Both the position numbers and the translations under genes were made by a program. DNA of 64,000 nt from Corynebacterium sp. (GTDB lineage Bacteria; Actinomycetota; Actinomycetes; Mycobacteriales; Mycobacteriaceae): contig NZ_JAUNUG010000011.1 of assembly GCF_030538285.1 (NCBI RefSeq), forward strand, positions 1-64,000, given 5' to 3'. Positions within the stretch are counted from its first letter, which is position 1. Every line of letters starts with the position of its first letter. Shown one piece after another: positions 44,173 to 52,595 of this stretch. The notes under the pieces were generated by a model. The model saw only the letters and a list, made by a program, of their open reading frames with translations, made no database searches and was not told the DNA's origin.

Positions 44173-45483
44173 TTACTTCTGCTGCGAGGGGGTGGAGGGC
44201 TGGTTGGGTGGGGTGGGCTCGGTGTGCGGGGTGCCGACGGCGATCTTGTCGGTGGGGTCCTCGTCGGAGTCGACCTCGGTCATGATCTCCCGGATGAACT
44301 CCGTCTCGGGGATGTTCGAGTTGTAGGCGATGGCGCGCAGCTCCCGGCGCTCTTCGCGGGTGAGGGATTCGCTGTTCTCGTAGCGCTTGACCAGCAGCTC
44401 ACGAGCGCGGCGACGCAGTTCGGTCTCGGTCTCCAGGTTGGAGCGGTTCTTGAGCCAGGCCCAGCCGATGATGATCATCATGAGGATGCCCATGTAGCCG
44501 AGGATCGGGTAGACCCAGCCGATGAGGTTGCTGAAGCCGATGAAGCTGAGGACAAAGCCGATGAGCACGGTGATGACGTACACGCGGTAGAAGTACTGCG
44601 GCCGGCCCCTGGTGAGGCGCTTGGCCAGGGCGTAGAACATGCCGATCGCGGTGTTGTAGATCATGCCGAAGATGGCCAGGGCCATTGCCACGCCGAGGGA
44701 CGGGTGGATGTCGGTGATCATGGCCAGTGTGGGCATCTCGGAGTCCATGACGACGTCGACGGTGAGGTACATGGAGCCGACGAGGACGGCGAGGAGGAAG
44801 AGGAAGACGAAGCCGCCGACGATGCCGCCGATACCGACCTCGCGGGAGTCGAGGAAGTTGCCGCCGATGACGATGGCCATGGATACCACGACGATGACGT
44901 TGAGGCCGAGGTTGTTGATGGCGGCGACCCACCAGTTGGGCAGGGTGGTCGGGACTTCCTGGGCCTGTTCGTGCAGGGTGGCGAAATCCGGCTGGGCGTT
45001 GAAGATGGTCCACAGGGTGGCGATGGCGATGAGCACGATGATGAACGGGGTGATCGCGCCGATGACGAATGTCACCTTGCTGACGTTGAGAAGTCCGGTG
45101 GCCAGCACGAGGATGAGCATGATGATCGCGCCGACCCAGACGGAGAGGCCGAACTGTTGCTCGAGGTTGGCTCCGGCGCCGGCGAACATGGCGAAGCCGA
45201 TGCAGAACAGCGTGATCATGGTGGCCACGTCGAGCACCCGGGCGGTGAGGGGGCCGGAGATGGCGACGAAGACGCTGGTGTGTTCCTTGGCCCGGTGGTA
45301 GCTGCCGAGCTGGAGGATGGTGATGCCGGCGCCCATCATGGCCAGGGAGGTGAGGATGGCTCCGAGCACGCCCCAGTTACCGAAGGCGACGAAGTACTGC
45401 AGTGCCTCGCGTCCTGAGGCGAAGCTGGCGCCGACGAGGACGCCGATGAAGGCCATGGCGATGCCGAGTGATCGTTTGAGCAT
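44173..45483 (-). CDS. YkvI-like membrane transporter
   Basis: 436 residues with about ten membrane helices, of the YkvI-type group within the APC superfamily (start KRSLGIAMAFIGVLVGASFASGREALQYF). A charged cytoplasmic tail follows helix 10 (RRRARELLVKRYENSESLTREERRELRAI), ending in a Thr/Pro-rich stretch. The position in a GABA-type operon suggests amine or amino-acid transport, replacing a gabP-like permease. The substrate is not known. Confidence 0.7.
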   Translation of the reverse strand: MLKRSLGIAMAFIGVLVGASFASGREALQYFVAFGNWGVLGAILTSLAMMGAGITILQLGSYHRAKEHTSVFVAISGPLTARVLDVATMITLFCIGFAMFAGAGANLEQQFGLSVWVGAIIMLILVLATGLLNVSKVTFVIGAITPFIIVLIAIATLWTIFNAQPDFATLHEQAQEVPTTLPNWWVAAINNLGLNVIVVVSMAIVIGGNFLDSREVGIGGIVGGFVFLFLLAVLVGSMYLTVDVVMDSEMPTLAMITDIHPSLGVAMALAIFGMIYNTAIGMFYALAKRLTRGRPQYFYRVYVITVLIGFVLSFIGFSNLIGWVYPILGYMGILMMIIIGWAWLKNRSNLETETELRRRARELLVKRYENSESLTREERRELRAIAYNSNIPETEFIREIMTEVDSDEDPTDKIAVGTPHTEPTPPNQPSTPSQQK

Positions 45484-45504
45484 GATGTGTCCAGACGTAG
45501 GGGG

Positions 45505-46482
45505 TCAGAGGGCGGTGTCGCGGATGAACCCGGCGATGCGGGAGAACTCCTGCTCGCCGCGGGCGATCGCACCCGCTGAGGTGAACAGGCCGTGGTGGTA
45601 TCCGCGGAGGTGGTGGTAGGTGACGTCGCAGCCGGCGCGGGCGAGGGCGGCGGCGTACTCGCCGCCCTCGTCGGCAAGCGGATCATTATCGACGGTGATG
45701 ACCAGGGCCGGTGGCAGCCCCTCCGGCAGGTCGTGCAGCAACGGGCTCAGGTCGGGGACCGTGCGGTCCTGTCCCTCGGGCAGGTACGTATCGACGAACC
45801 ACCGCATCGTGCCCGCGACGAGCGGGAAACCGTCGGTGACGCGGCGGTAGGAGGAACCGTCGTTCATGCGCTCATGCGTGACGTCGACGATGGGGTAGAG
45901 CAGCACCTGGCTGCTCAGCGGCGCGATCGTCGGGTCGTCGTGGAACTCGTTGGCCAGCACCGCGGCGAGCTGCCCGCCCGCGGAGTCACCGAGAACGCTT
46001 ATCGACGTCGCCGTGATGCTGTGGGCTGCCCCGGCATCGCTTAGCCACCGCAGTGCCTCCCGGCAGTCGTCCGCAGCGGCGGGGTAAAGGTGCTCCGGGG
46101 CGAGGCGGTAATCGACGGCGACGACGGGGAAGCCGGTCAGGACGGCCAGGCGGCGGGCACCGCTGTGGTGGGTATCCAGGTCCCCCATGAGCCACCCCCC
46201 GCCGTGGATGAACAGCACCACGGGGGTCGGCTGCGGGCGGGCGTCCTGCGGACGCGGCTCGTAGATGCGCACGCGGAAGTCGGCGACGTCGTGATCCGCG
46301 AACTCGGGATCCTCCGTTTCCGTCAACGCGTTCGCAGCACACGAGGCGGCGTACTTCTCCCGCACCTCGGGGATGTCGAAGTGGTGGAAGGAGACGGCTC
46401 CTGCCCGGTGGAACTTCTGCACCGCCCCGAGGGCGTCGTCGGCGATGGGCCGGGCGGAGTCGGTGGCTCGGCGGGGGATCAT
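45505..46482 (-). CDS. Alpha/beta hydrolase, HSL-family esterase
   Basis: 325 residues. The oxyanion motif HGGGW, the nucleophile elbow GDSAGG, Asp in DPLADEGGEY and His in GYHHGLF form the catalytic set of hormone-sensitive-lipase-type esterases. It starts 2 nt after the monooxygenase stop. A Baeyer-Villiger monooxygenase next to an esterase is a known pairing for cleaving ketones via esters, so this probably hydrolyses the ester product. A decamer copy at 45998 gives the rare codon ATA (T-S-I-S). Confidence 0.85.
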   Translation of the reverse strand: MIPRRATDSARPIADDALGAVQKFHRAGAVSFHHFDIPEVREKYAASCAANALTETEDPEFADHDVADFRVRIYEPRPQDARPQPTPVVLFIHGGGWLMGDLDTHHSGARRLAVLTGFPVVAVDYRLAPEHLYPAAADDCREALRWLSDAGAAHSITATSISVLGDSAGGQLAAVLANEFHDDPTIAPLSSQVLLYPIVDVTHERMNDGSSYRRVTDGFPLVAGTMRWFVDTYLPEGQDRTVPDLSPLLHDLPEGLPPALVITVDNDPLADEGGEYAAALARAGCDVTYHHLRGYHHGLFTSAGAIARGEQEFSRIAGFIRDTAL

Positions 46483-46484
46483 TC

Positions 46485-47945
46485 CTACTTCACCCCGTAG
46501 TCCGCCAGCTCAAGGTCGGCGGTGAGATCGTGGTACTCGGCGACGTTGCCGGACCAGTTGTTGATGACCTTGCCGTCCTCGTTCTTGTACCAGGAGGAGC
46601 AGTCGGCGGAGAAGGCGGACTGTTCGAGGTCGGCCTGGATCTTGTCGTTGAATTTGCGCAGCACCTGGGGCTGGACGTCGAGGACGTGGTTGCGGTCCTG
46701 GCTGAGGTAGTCGACGGCCTGGCTGATGTACTTGTCCTGGGCCTCGAGCATGGCGACGACCGAGTGGTGGTTGAGGTTGGTGTTGGGCCCGTAGAGGACG
46801 AACATGTTCGGGAAACCGTCCACGGTCATGCCCAGGTAGGCCTCGGGGGCGTTGCCCCAGCGGTCGCGGAGGTTGACGCCGTCGCGGCCGATGATCTCCA
46901 GGTCCCCCTGGAAGGCCTGGCTGTGGAAACCGGTGCCGAAGACGACCACGTCGAATTCGTGCTCCACGCCGTCCTCGGTGATGATGCCGTTCGGGGTGAA
47001 AGTGCGGATGCCGGAGGTCTCCAGCGTGACGTTGTCCCGGTTGAAGGTGGGGTAGAAGTTGTCCGAGCGCAGGATGCGCTTGCAGCCGAAGGCGTAGGTG
47101 GGGGTGAGCTTCTCGACGAGCTCCGGGTCCTCAACCTGGCTCTTGAGGTGCTCCATCGCCTGCTGGACACCCTCCTCGGCCAGGTCGGTGCCCTGGCGGG
47201 TGCGCTCGAAGCCGGCCTCGCGGACCTCGTGGATCTCGGTGCGGATGGCGCGGTAGGAATCGGGGTTCTCCTGGAACTCGCGCAGCTCCTCGTCGCTGAA
47301 GATGATCTGGTTCCGGGGGAGGATGTAGTTGGCGGAGCGCTGGAAGACGGTGAGCTGGCCGGCGACCTCGGCGACCGGGGGGACGAACTGCACGGCGGAG
47401 GCGGCGTTGCCGATGGCGGCGACGCGCTTGCCCTTCAGATCGACGTTGTGGTTCCACTCGGCGGAGTGGAACATCGCACCTTCGAAGGACTCCATGCCGG
47501 GGAAGTTGGGGATCTTCGGCTTGGACAGCTGGCCCCAACCGCCGACGAAGGAACGGCCGAGGTATTCCTCACCGGCCTCGGTGGTGAACTTCCACAGCTT
47601 CTCGTCCTCCAGCCACTCGGCGGTGGACACGCGCTGGTTGAGCTTGATGTGCTTGTGCAGGTCGAACTCGTCGGCCAGGGCCACCAGGTAGCCGAGCATC
47701 TCATCGCGGCCGGCGAACATGCGGGAGACCCCGAGGTTGAGGAAGTAGCTGTAGCAGTAGATCAGGGCCTGGGTGTCGCAGGCCGCGCCGGGGTAGTTGT
47801 TGTCGCGCCAGACGCCGCCGAGCTGCTCGGAACCCTCGAGGATGAGGAAGTTGTTCTGGCCGTCGCGGGTGAGTTGGGCGCCCTGGCCGAGGCCGCCGTA
47901 GCCGGCGCCGATGATGACGGAGTCGTAGATGTGGGAAGAGGTCAT
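46485..47945 (-). CDS. Baeyer-Villiger-type flavin monooxygenase
   Basis: 486 residues. The FAD fold GAGYGGLGQGAQL is at the N-terminus, the Baeyer-Villiger fingerprint FEGAMFHSAEW is near residue 155, and the second dinucleotide fold AAIGNAASAVQF follows. It should insert one oxygen of O2 into a ketone using NADPH, giving an ester or lactone. AAGGAG precedes the ATG. It is second in the gabT operon, with an esterase directly downstream. The substrate is not predictable from sequence. Confidence 0.85.
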   Translation of the reverse strand: MTSSHIYDSVIIGAGYGGLGQGAQLTRDGQNNFLILEGSEQLGGVWRDNNYPGAACDTQALIYCYSYFLNLGVSRMFAGRDEMLGYLVALADEFDLHKHIKLNQRVSTAEWLEDEKLWKFTTEAGEEYLGRSFVGGWGQLSKPKIPNFPGMESFEGAMFHSAEWNHNVDLKGKRVAAIGNAASAVQFVPPVAEVAGQLTVFQRSANYILPRNQIIFSDEELREFQENPDSYRAIRTEIHEVREAGFERTRQGTDLAEEGVQQAMEHLKSQVEDPELVEKLTPTYAFGCKRILRSDNFYPTFNRDNVTLETSGIRTFTPNGIITEDGVEHEFDVVVFGTGFHSQAFQGDLEIIGRDGVNLRDRWGNAPEAYLGMTVDGFPNMFVLYGPNTNLNHHSVVAMLEAQDKYISQAVDYLSQDRNHVLDVQPQVLRKFNDKIQADLEQSAFSADCSSWYKNEDGKVINNWSGNVAEYHDLTADLELADYGVK

Positions 47946-47973
47946 GATGGTCTCCTTGTGGGGGGTGTGGTGT

Positions 47974-49299
47974 TCAGGCGTTGCGGATGGCGTCGATAAG
48001 CACGGACAGTCCGTCGCGCAGGACGTCCTCGTTGATGACGAGCGGGGGCAGCAGGCGGATGACGTTGCCGTCGGAACCGCAGGTGAGGACGACGACGCCG
48101 GCCTTCTTGCAGGCGGCGGAGATACGTGAGGTCAGCTCCGCGCAGGGCTGGCCCTCGTCGTTGAGGAACTCGATGCCGATCATGGCGCCGCGGCCGCGGA
48201 TCTCGGCGACGGCGGGGTGGTCGTCGAGTGCGGCAAGCTCCTCGCGGATGATCGCCTCGATCTCCTGCGCCCGGGAGGTGAGGTCGAGGCGCTCGACCTC
48301 GTTGAGGGCGGCGAGCGCGGCGGCGCAGGCCAGCGGGTTGCCGGCGTAGGTGCCGCCGAGGGAACCCGGTCCGGGGGAGTCCATGACCTCCGCGCGGCCG
48401 GTGACCGCGGACAGCGGCATGCCGCCGGCCAGGCCCTTGGCGGTGGTGATGAGGTCCGGGGTGAGGTTCTCGTCGCAGGAGGCGAACCACTGCCCGGTGC
48501 GGGCGATACCCGCCTGGATCTCGTCGGCGACGAAGAGGACGTCGTTGGCCTGGCACCATTCCTGCAGTGCGGGGAGGAAGCCCGGGGCCGGGACGACGAA
48601 GCCGCCCTCACCCTGGATCGGCTCGATGACGACGCATGCCAGGTCCTCGGTGCCCACCTGCTGCTCGATCGTGCGGATCGTGCGGCGGGCGGCCTCTTCG
48701 CCACTCAGCCCGTCACGGAGGGGGTAGGACCCGGGGACGCGGTAGACATCGGCGGCCAGGGTGCCGAAACCTGCCTTGTACGGCTTGTTCTTCGAGGTCA
48801 TGGCCATGGTGAGGTTGGTGCGGCCGTGGAAGGCGGAGTCGAAGACGACGATGCGGTTCTTGCCGGTGTGGTTGCGGGCGATCTTGACGGCGTTCTCGAT
48901 GGCTTCCGCGCCGGTGGAAAACAGGGCGGTCTTCTTCGCGTGATCGCCCGGGGTGATCTCGTTGAGCTTCTCGCTCACGGCGACGAATCCCTCGTACGGG
49001 GCGTTGAGGAAGCAGGTGTGGGTGAAGCGTTGTGCGGCCTCCACGATGGCGGCGGTGACGGCCGGGTTGGAGGCACCGACGGTGGTGACGCCGATGCCGG
49101 CGGCGAAGTCGATGTACGAGTTGCCGTCGGCGTCGACGAGGATGCCGCCGTCACCGTCGACGATGTACGAGGGGAGGCCGGGCTGGAGGGCGCGGGCGCA
49201 GTTCTCGGCACGACGTGCATCGAGGGCCTGGCTGGCAGGCCCCGGGGCAGGGGACTGGATGGATCGCCGCTGCGGTATGCGGCTGTCGATGGTCTGCAT
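47974..49299 (-). CDS. gabT: 4-aminobutyrate aminotransferase
   Basis: 441-residue class III PLP aminotransferase converting GABA and 2-oxoglutarate to succinate semialdehyde and glutamate. Motifs: FAAGIGVTTVGASNP, FHGRTNLTMAMTSKN, FVADEIQAGIARTG and the PLP lysine in TTAKGLAGGMPLSAVTG. First gene of the seven-gene operon, with TAGGAG before the ATG. Divergent from a GabR-like regulator. A decamer copy spans the last codons (47991, V-L-I-D-A). Confidence 0.92.
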   Translation of the reverse strand: MQTIDSRIPQRRSIQSPAPGPASQALDARRAENCARALQPGLPSYIVDGDGGILVDADGNSYIDFAAGIGVTTVGASNPAVTAAIVEAAQRFTHTCFLNAPYEGFVAVSEKLNEITPGDHAKKTALFSTGAEAIENAVKIARNHTGKNRIVVFDSAFHGRTNLTMAMTSKNKPYKAGFGTLAADVYRVPGSYPLRDGLSGEEAARRTIRTIEQQVGTEDLACVVIEPIQGEGGFVVPAPGFLPALQEWCQANDVLFVADEIQAGIARTGQWFASCDENLTPDLITTAKGLAGGMPLSAVTGRAEVMDSPGPGSLGGTYAGNPLACAAALAALNEVERLDLTSRAQEIEAIIREELAALDDHPAVAEIRGRGAMIGIEFLNDEGQPCAELTSRISAACKKAGVVVLTCGSDGNVIRLLPPLVINEDVLRDGLSVLIDAIRNA

Positions 49300-49414
49300 G
49301 AGAACTCCTAACGTGTCCGAATGTGATGCACCTCATTATTCGATGTAGCCTGTGGTGGCAGACATAGCCATAGTGGCGAACTTTGAGCATGATAATCGAC
49401 AGAACGGAGCCTTG
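49300..49414. promoter_or_regulatory. Divergent control region gabT / gabR
   Basis: 115-bp gap, AT-richer than its neighbours, holding both promoters. CATAG occurs twice 7 bp apart around 49365-49378, and GATAATCGAC lies near the regulator start. A PucR-type GabR activator would be expected to bind here. Confidence 0.45.
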
Positions 49415-50929
49415 ATGACAACCGCAGGGGAACCCGAACTCGGTTCGGTGACGGTCCGGTGGCTGGCCGGGCAGGGGGACCTCGCACTGGAGGTCCTCCA
49501 CGACTCCGGTGAGGCCTTTACGGTGGTCCACCCGGTGGAGCTGGAGGATCCGACGGAGTTCGTCGGTGACGGGTGCGTCATCCTGTTGACCGGCATCGCC
49601 TTCCGCGATCGCCCGGAGGACCTCGCCGACTATGTGCGCCTGGTCGCCGCCCACGGCGTGCGCGGGATCGGCTTCGGCGTCGGCATCACCCACGATGAGG
49701 CCCCACCCGGCATGGTGGCCGCGGCCCGGAAGGAGGGGATCTCGCTCTTTGTCGTTCCCCGTCGCATCCCCTTCATCTCGATCCTCAGCGCGGTGCATGC
49801 GGAGCTCGGTCGGCAGCGCAACCGCAGCCGTGAATTGCTGCTGGACATGCAGGGCAGGCTCAACGCGGCGGCCACCGAGGGCGGTCTGGAACGCCTCATG
49901 GAGGAGGGGGCCCGTTGCCTGGGGGCGCACCTGATGATCGCCGACAACGACGGGCGGTGGCTCGCCCAGGCCCGCGCGCAGGACCAGCCGGACATTGACC
50001 TCCACGCGGTGCAGGAGGTACTCCAGGACCGTGGTTTTGGTGTGGCCGCCCGGGTCGGTGAGTTCACCGTCATCGTCCACCGCATGGGGGATGAGGGGGA
50101 GCGTGCCCATGCGCTGATCGCCGCGTCCGGGGACAAGTTCGACGTCAACGCGCGCGCCCTCCTGCGCCACTGCGCCGGCCTGGCGGAGATCATCGTCCAG
50201 CGCCCCGATGCTTATCGACGCACCCACCAGGAACTCAACTCCCTCGCCCTGGCGATCAAGCTGGGAATCACGCAGACCGACGCCGCCATGTCGGAGGTGT
50301 TCCACAGCGTCCGCGACTCACGCGGACTCATCCGCCCGGTGCTCCTGAGCTCCGAGAACTCCCGGTTGCTGGAACGCTCCCTCGTCTCCCTCGATACTGA
50401 GCTGCGACGGCGCGGCCGGATCCTCTTCTCGCTGCGTCTCGACGACCGCTCCACCCTCGTGCTGTTCCGCGGTGACCGCAGCGTCGCCGAGGTGATGCAG
50501 CTACTCGAAGGCTCACGGCGGGGCATGCGCGTCGCCCTCGGCGCCACCTTGTCCTGGCAGGACCTGGACAGTGACATGGTTACTGAACTGCAGCGTGTCG
50601 CCCTGGGGCTCAAGGAGGGGCAGTACGCCGGGCCGGATGCCCATGCTCTCGGGTGGATCGCGGGGGAGGAGGTCCAGCTGGCCTTGTCGCGCCGGGCCCG
50701 CGAAACCTGGGACAAGTTGGACTCCCGCCCCGCTCTGATGCAGACACTCGAGGCCTTCCTCCGCAATTCGGGCAATCTCAGCCGTACCGCGGAGGAGCTG
50801 CAGTCGCACCGGCACACGGTGAAGAAGCGGCTGCGCACCATCGAGGAACTCATCGAGGCGGATCTCGACGACCCGGTGGTCACGGCCGAACTGCTCATCG
50901 TCGCCGTGGCATTGCGACGTGCAGACTGA
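49415..50929 (+). CDS. gabR: PucR-type regulator, GabR-like
   Basis: 504 residues: an N-terminal PucR purine-catabolism-like domain (HPVELEDPTEFVGDGCVILLTGIAF), a middle domain, and a C-terminal PucR HTH (LEAFLRNSGNLSRTAEELQSHRHTVKKRLRTIEEL). ATG 49415 has GGAG 5 nt upstream; an in-frame GTG or ATG 63 nt upstream lacks one. In C. glutamicum the gab genes are activated by a divergent PucR-type GabR, so the symbol follows position and family. A decamer copy at 50211 is read as A-Y-R-R. Confidence 0.82.
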   Translation: MTTAGEPELGSVTVRWLAGQGDLALEVLHDSGEAFTVVHPVELEDPTEFVGDGCVILLTGIAFRDRPEDLADYVRLVAAHGVRGIGFGVGITHDEAPPGMVAAARKEGISLFVVPRRIPFISILSAVHAELGRQRNRSRELLLDMQGRLNAAATEGGLERLMEEGARCLGAHLMIADNDGRWLAQARAQDQPDIDLHAVQEVLQDRGFGVAARVGEFTVIVHRMGDEGERAHALIAASGDKFDVNARALLRHCAGLAEIIVQRPDAYRRTHQELNSLALAIKLGITQTDAAMSEVFHSVRDSRGLIRPVLLSSENSRLLERSLVSLDTELRRRGRILFSLRLDDRSTLVLFRGDRSVAEVMQLLEGSRRGMRVALGATLSWQDLDSDMVTELQRVALGLKEGQYAGPDAHALGWIAGEEVQLALSRRARETWDKLDSRPALMQTLEAFLRNSGNLSRTAEELQSHRHTVKKRLRTIEELIEADLDDPVVTAELLIVAVALRRAD

Positions 50930-50944
50930 GAGGAGGGACGAATC

Positions 50945-51889
50945 TTACCGCGCGCGGAACGTGGAGCGGAAGCGCGCCCGGTACTCCGAAGGGGTGGTGT
51001 GCAGCCGCCGGTCGAATGCACGGCGGAGGGATTCATCGCTGCCGAATCCTGAGCGGGAGGCGGCGGCGGTGACGGTGTGGCCGTCGAGAAGCAGCTGCTG
51101 TGCGGTGGACAGGCGCGCCTGTTCCAGCCAGCGGGCGGGGGTGACCCCGAGTTCGGCACGGAACAGCCGTGTCAGATGACGTTCACTCACTGCGGCCCGC
51201 GCGGCCAAGGTGGCGATCGAGTGGGGTTCGGCGGGCGAGTCCTCCACGAGCCGCATGACTTCCCGCAGGATGGGGTGCTGCACGGACGGCGTGTTCACGC
51301 CGGACGCGAACTGGGATTGCCCGCCCGGTCGGTGCATGAACATGACCATCTCCTGGGCGATGCGGCGAGCGGCCGCGGCGTCGAGATCCTCCTCCACCAG
51401 GGACAACGCGAGGTCAATGCCGGCGGAGATGCCGGCAGAGGTGAGGTACCGGCCGTCGTGGACGTGGAGGGTGTCGGGCTCGACCCGGACGCGCGGGTAG
51501 CGGCGGGCTAAGTCAGCGGCATTGCGCCAGTGGGTGGTGGCGCGGCGGCCGTCGAGAAGCCCGAGTTCGGCGAGGAGGAAGGCGCCGGTGCACACGCTGG
51601 CCACCCGCCGTGGCCCGGTGGTGAGGATCCGGGCGGCCGCGAGGTGTGCCGCGTCGAAGGGGTGGTCCGCAAGGGAATCGGAACCGGGGATGATGACGGT
51701 GTCGAGCGCGGCGTCGATAAGCGGTGGATGGGTGCCGGTGACTGGCAGCCCCGTGGAGGCAGTGACGGGTGCCCCGGTGGGGGAGAACAAGATCAGCTCG
51801 TAGATGCCGGCGCGGCTGAGCACCTCCGCGGGGCCTGTGACGTCCAACATGGTGACGCCCTCGAAGACGAGAAAGCCGACCCGTTTCAT
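50945..51889 (-). CDS. GlxA-type regulator (DJ-1/PfpI + AraC HTH)
   Basis: 314 residues: an N-terminal DJ-1/PfpI domain (GFLVFEGVTMLDVTGPAEVLSRAG; cysteine in SVCTGAFLLAELGLLDG) and a C-terminal AraC DNA-binding domain (ARAAVSERHLTRLFRAELGVTP). The start KRVGFLVFEG (ATG 51887-51889) fits the family; an upstream start would be too long. Divergent from the HD-domain gene, which it probably controls together with the CoA-transferase. Confidence 0.82.
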   Translation of the reverse strand: MKRVGFLVFEGVTMLDVTGPAEVLSRAGIYELILFSPTGAPVTASTGLPVTGTHPPLIDAALDTVIIPGSDSLADHPFDAAHLAAARILTTGPRRVASVCTGAFLLAELGLLDGRRATTHWRNAADLARRYPRVRVEPDTLHVHDGRYLTSAGISAGIDLALSLVEEDLDAAAARRIAQEMVMFMHRPGGQSQFASGVNTPSVQHPILREVMRLVEDSPAEPHSIATLAARAAVSERHLTRLFRAELGVTPARWLEQARLSTAQQLLLDGHTVTAAASRSGFGSDESLRRAFDRRLHTTPSEYRARFRSTFRAR

Positions 51890-51959
51890 GTCGGATTCTG
51901 AGGGATTCGTGGCGGAAAGGACATGGCCCCAGTGTAAGCCAGCGAAGACACTAGGAAAC

Positions 51960-52595
51960 ATGACATCCATAGCAGGCATAACCTTCCCCGATTCCCCACT
52001 CGCCCGCGAGGCCACCGAGCTGGTCCGCGAAGCCACCACCGACCTTGTCTACGACCACTCTCGCCGCGTCTACCTCTTCGCCGCCTTGCGAGGCGAGCGT
52101 GACAACGTCACTTTCGATCCCGAACTCCTCTACGTCGCCGCCATGTTCCACGACCTTGGGCTCACCCGAACCTACGCCCGCGATGACCAGCGCTTCGAGA
52201 TCGACGGTGCTGACGAAGCCCGCCGTTTCCTGCGCACCCACGGTATCGCTGACGCGGACGCCGACAAGGTGTGGGCAGCCATCGCCCTGCACACCACCCC
52301 CGAAGTGCCGCTGCACATGGGCGCCGAGATCGCTTTGCTCACCCGCGGTGTCGAGCACGATGTCCTGGGCATCGGCTACGACACCGTCAGCGATGAGGAT
52401 CGGGCGGCCATCGTTGCCGCCCACCCGCGCCCGGACTTCAAGCGGGGCATTGTGGAGGCCTTCAGCGCGGGCATTCGCCATCGCCCGGAAACCACCTTCG
52501 GTAACGTCAAGGCCGACGTCCTGGCGCACACCGTCCCCGGCTTCGAACGCACCGATTTCGTCGAGGTCATCCGCAACTCGAAGTGGGCAGAGTAA
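51960..52595 (+). CDS. HD-domain hydrolase (cyanamide hydratase-like)
   Basis: 211 residues with HD-domain metal ligands: His in YDHSRRVYLFA, the HD pair in AMFHDLGLT, and His in ALHTTPEVP. It resembles the cyanamide hydratase-like HD proteins that act on small nitrogen compounds, but the activity is not shown. AGGAAA precedes the ATG. Its stop overlaps the next start (TAATG), so it is translationally coupled to the CoA-transferase. Confidence 0.75.
   Translation: MTSIAGITFPDSPLAREATELVREATTDLVYDHSRRVYLFAALRGERDNVTFDPELLYVAAMFHDLGLTRTYARDDQRFEIDGADEARRFLRTHGIADADADKVWAAIALHTTPEVPLHMGAEIALLTRGVEHDVLGIGYDTVSDEDRAAIVAAHPRPDFKRGIVEAFSAGIRHRPETTFGNVKADVLAHTVPGFERTDFVEVIRNSKWAE

Noticed and set aside
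46530..47999. Long plus-strand frame opposite the monooxygenase gene
   Set aside because: Low-complexity mirror of a gene with clear FAD and BVMO motifs; no ribosome site.
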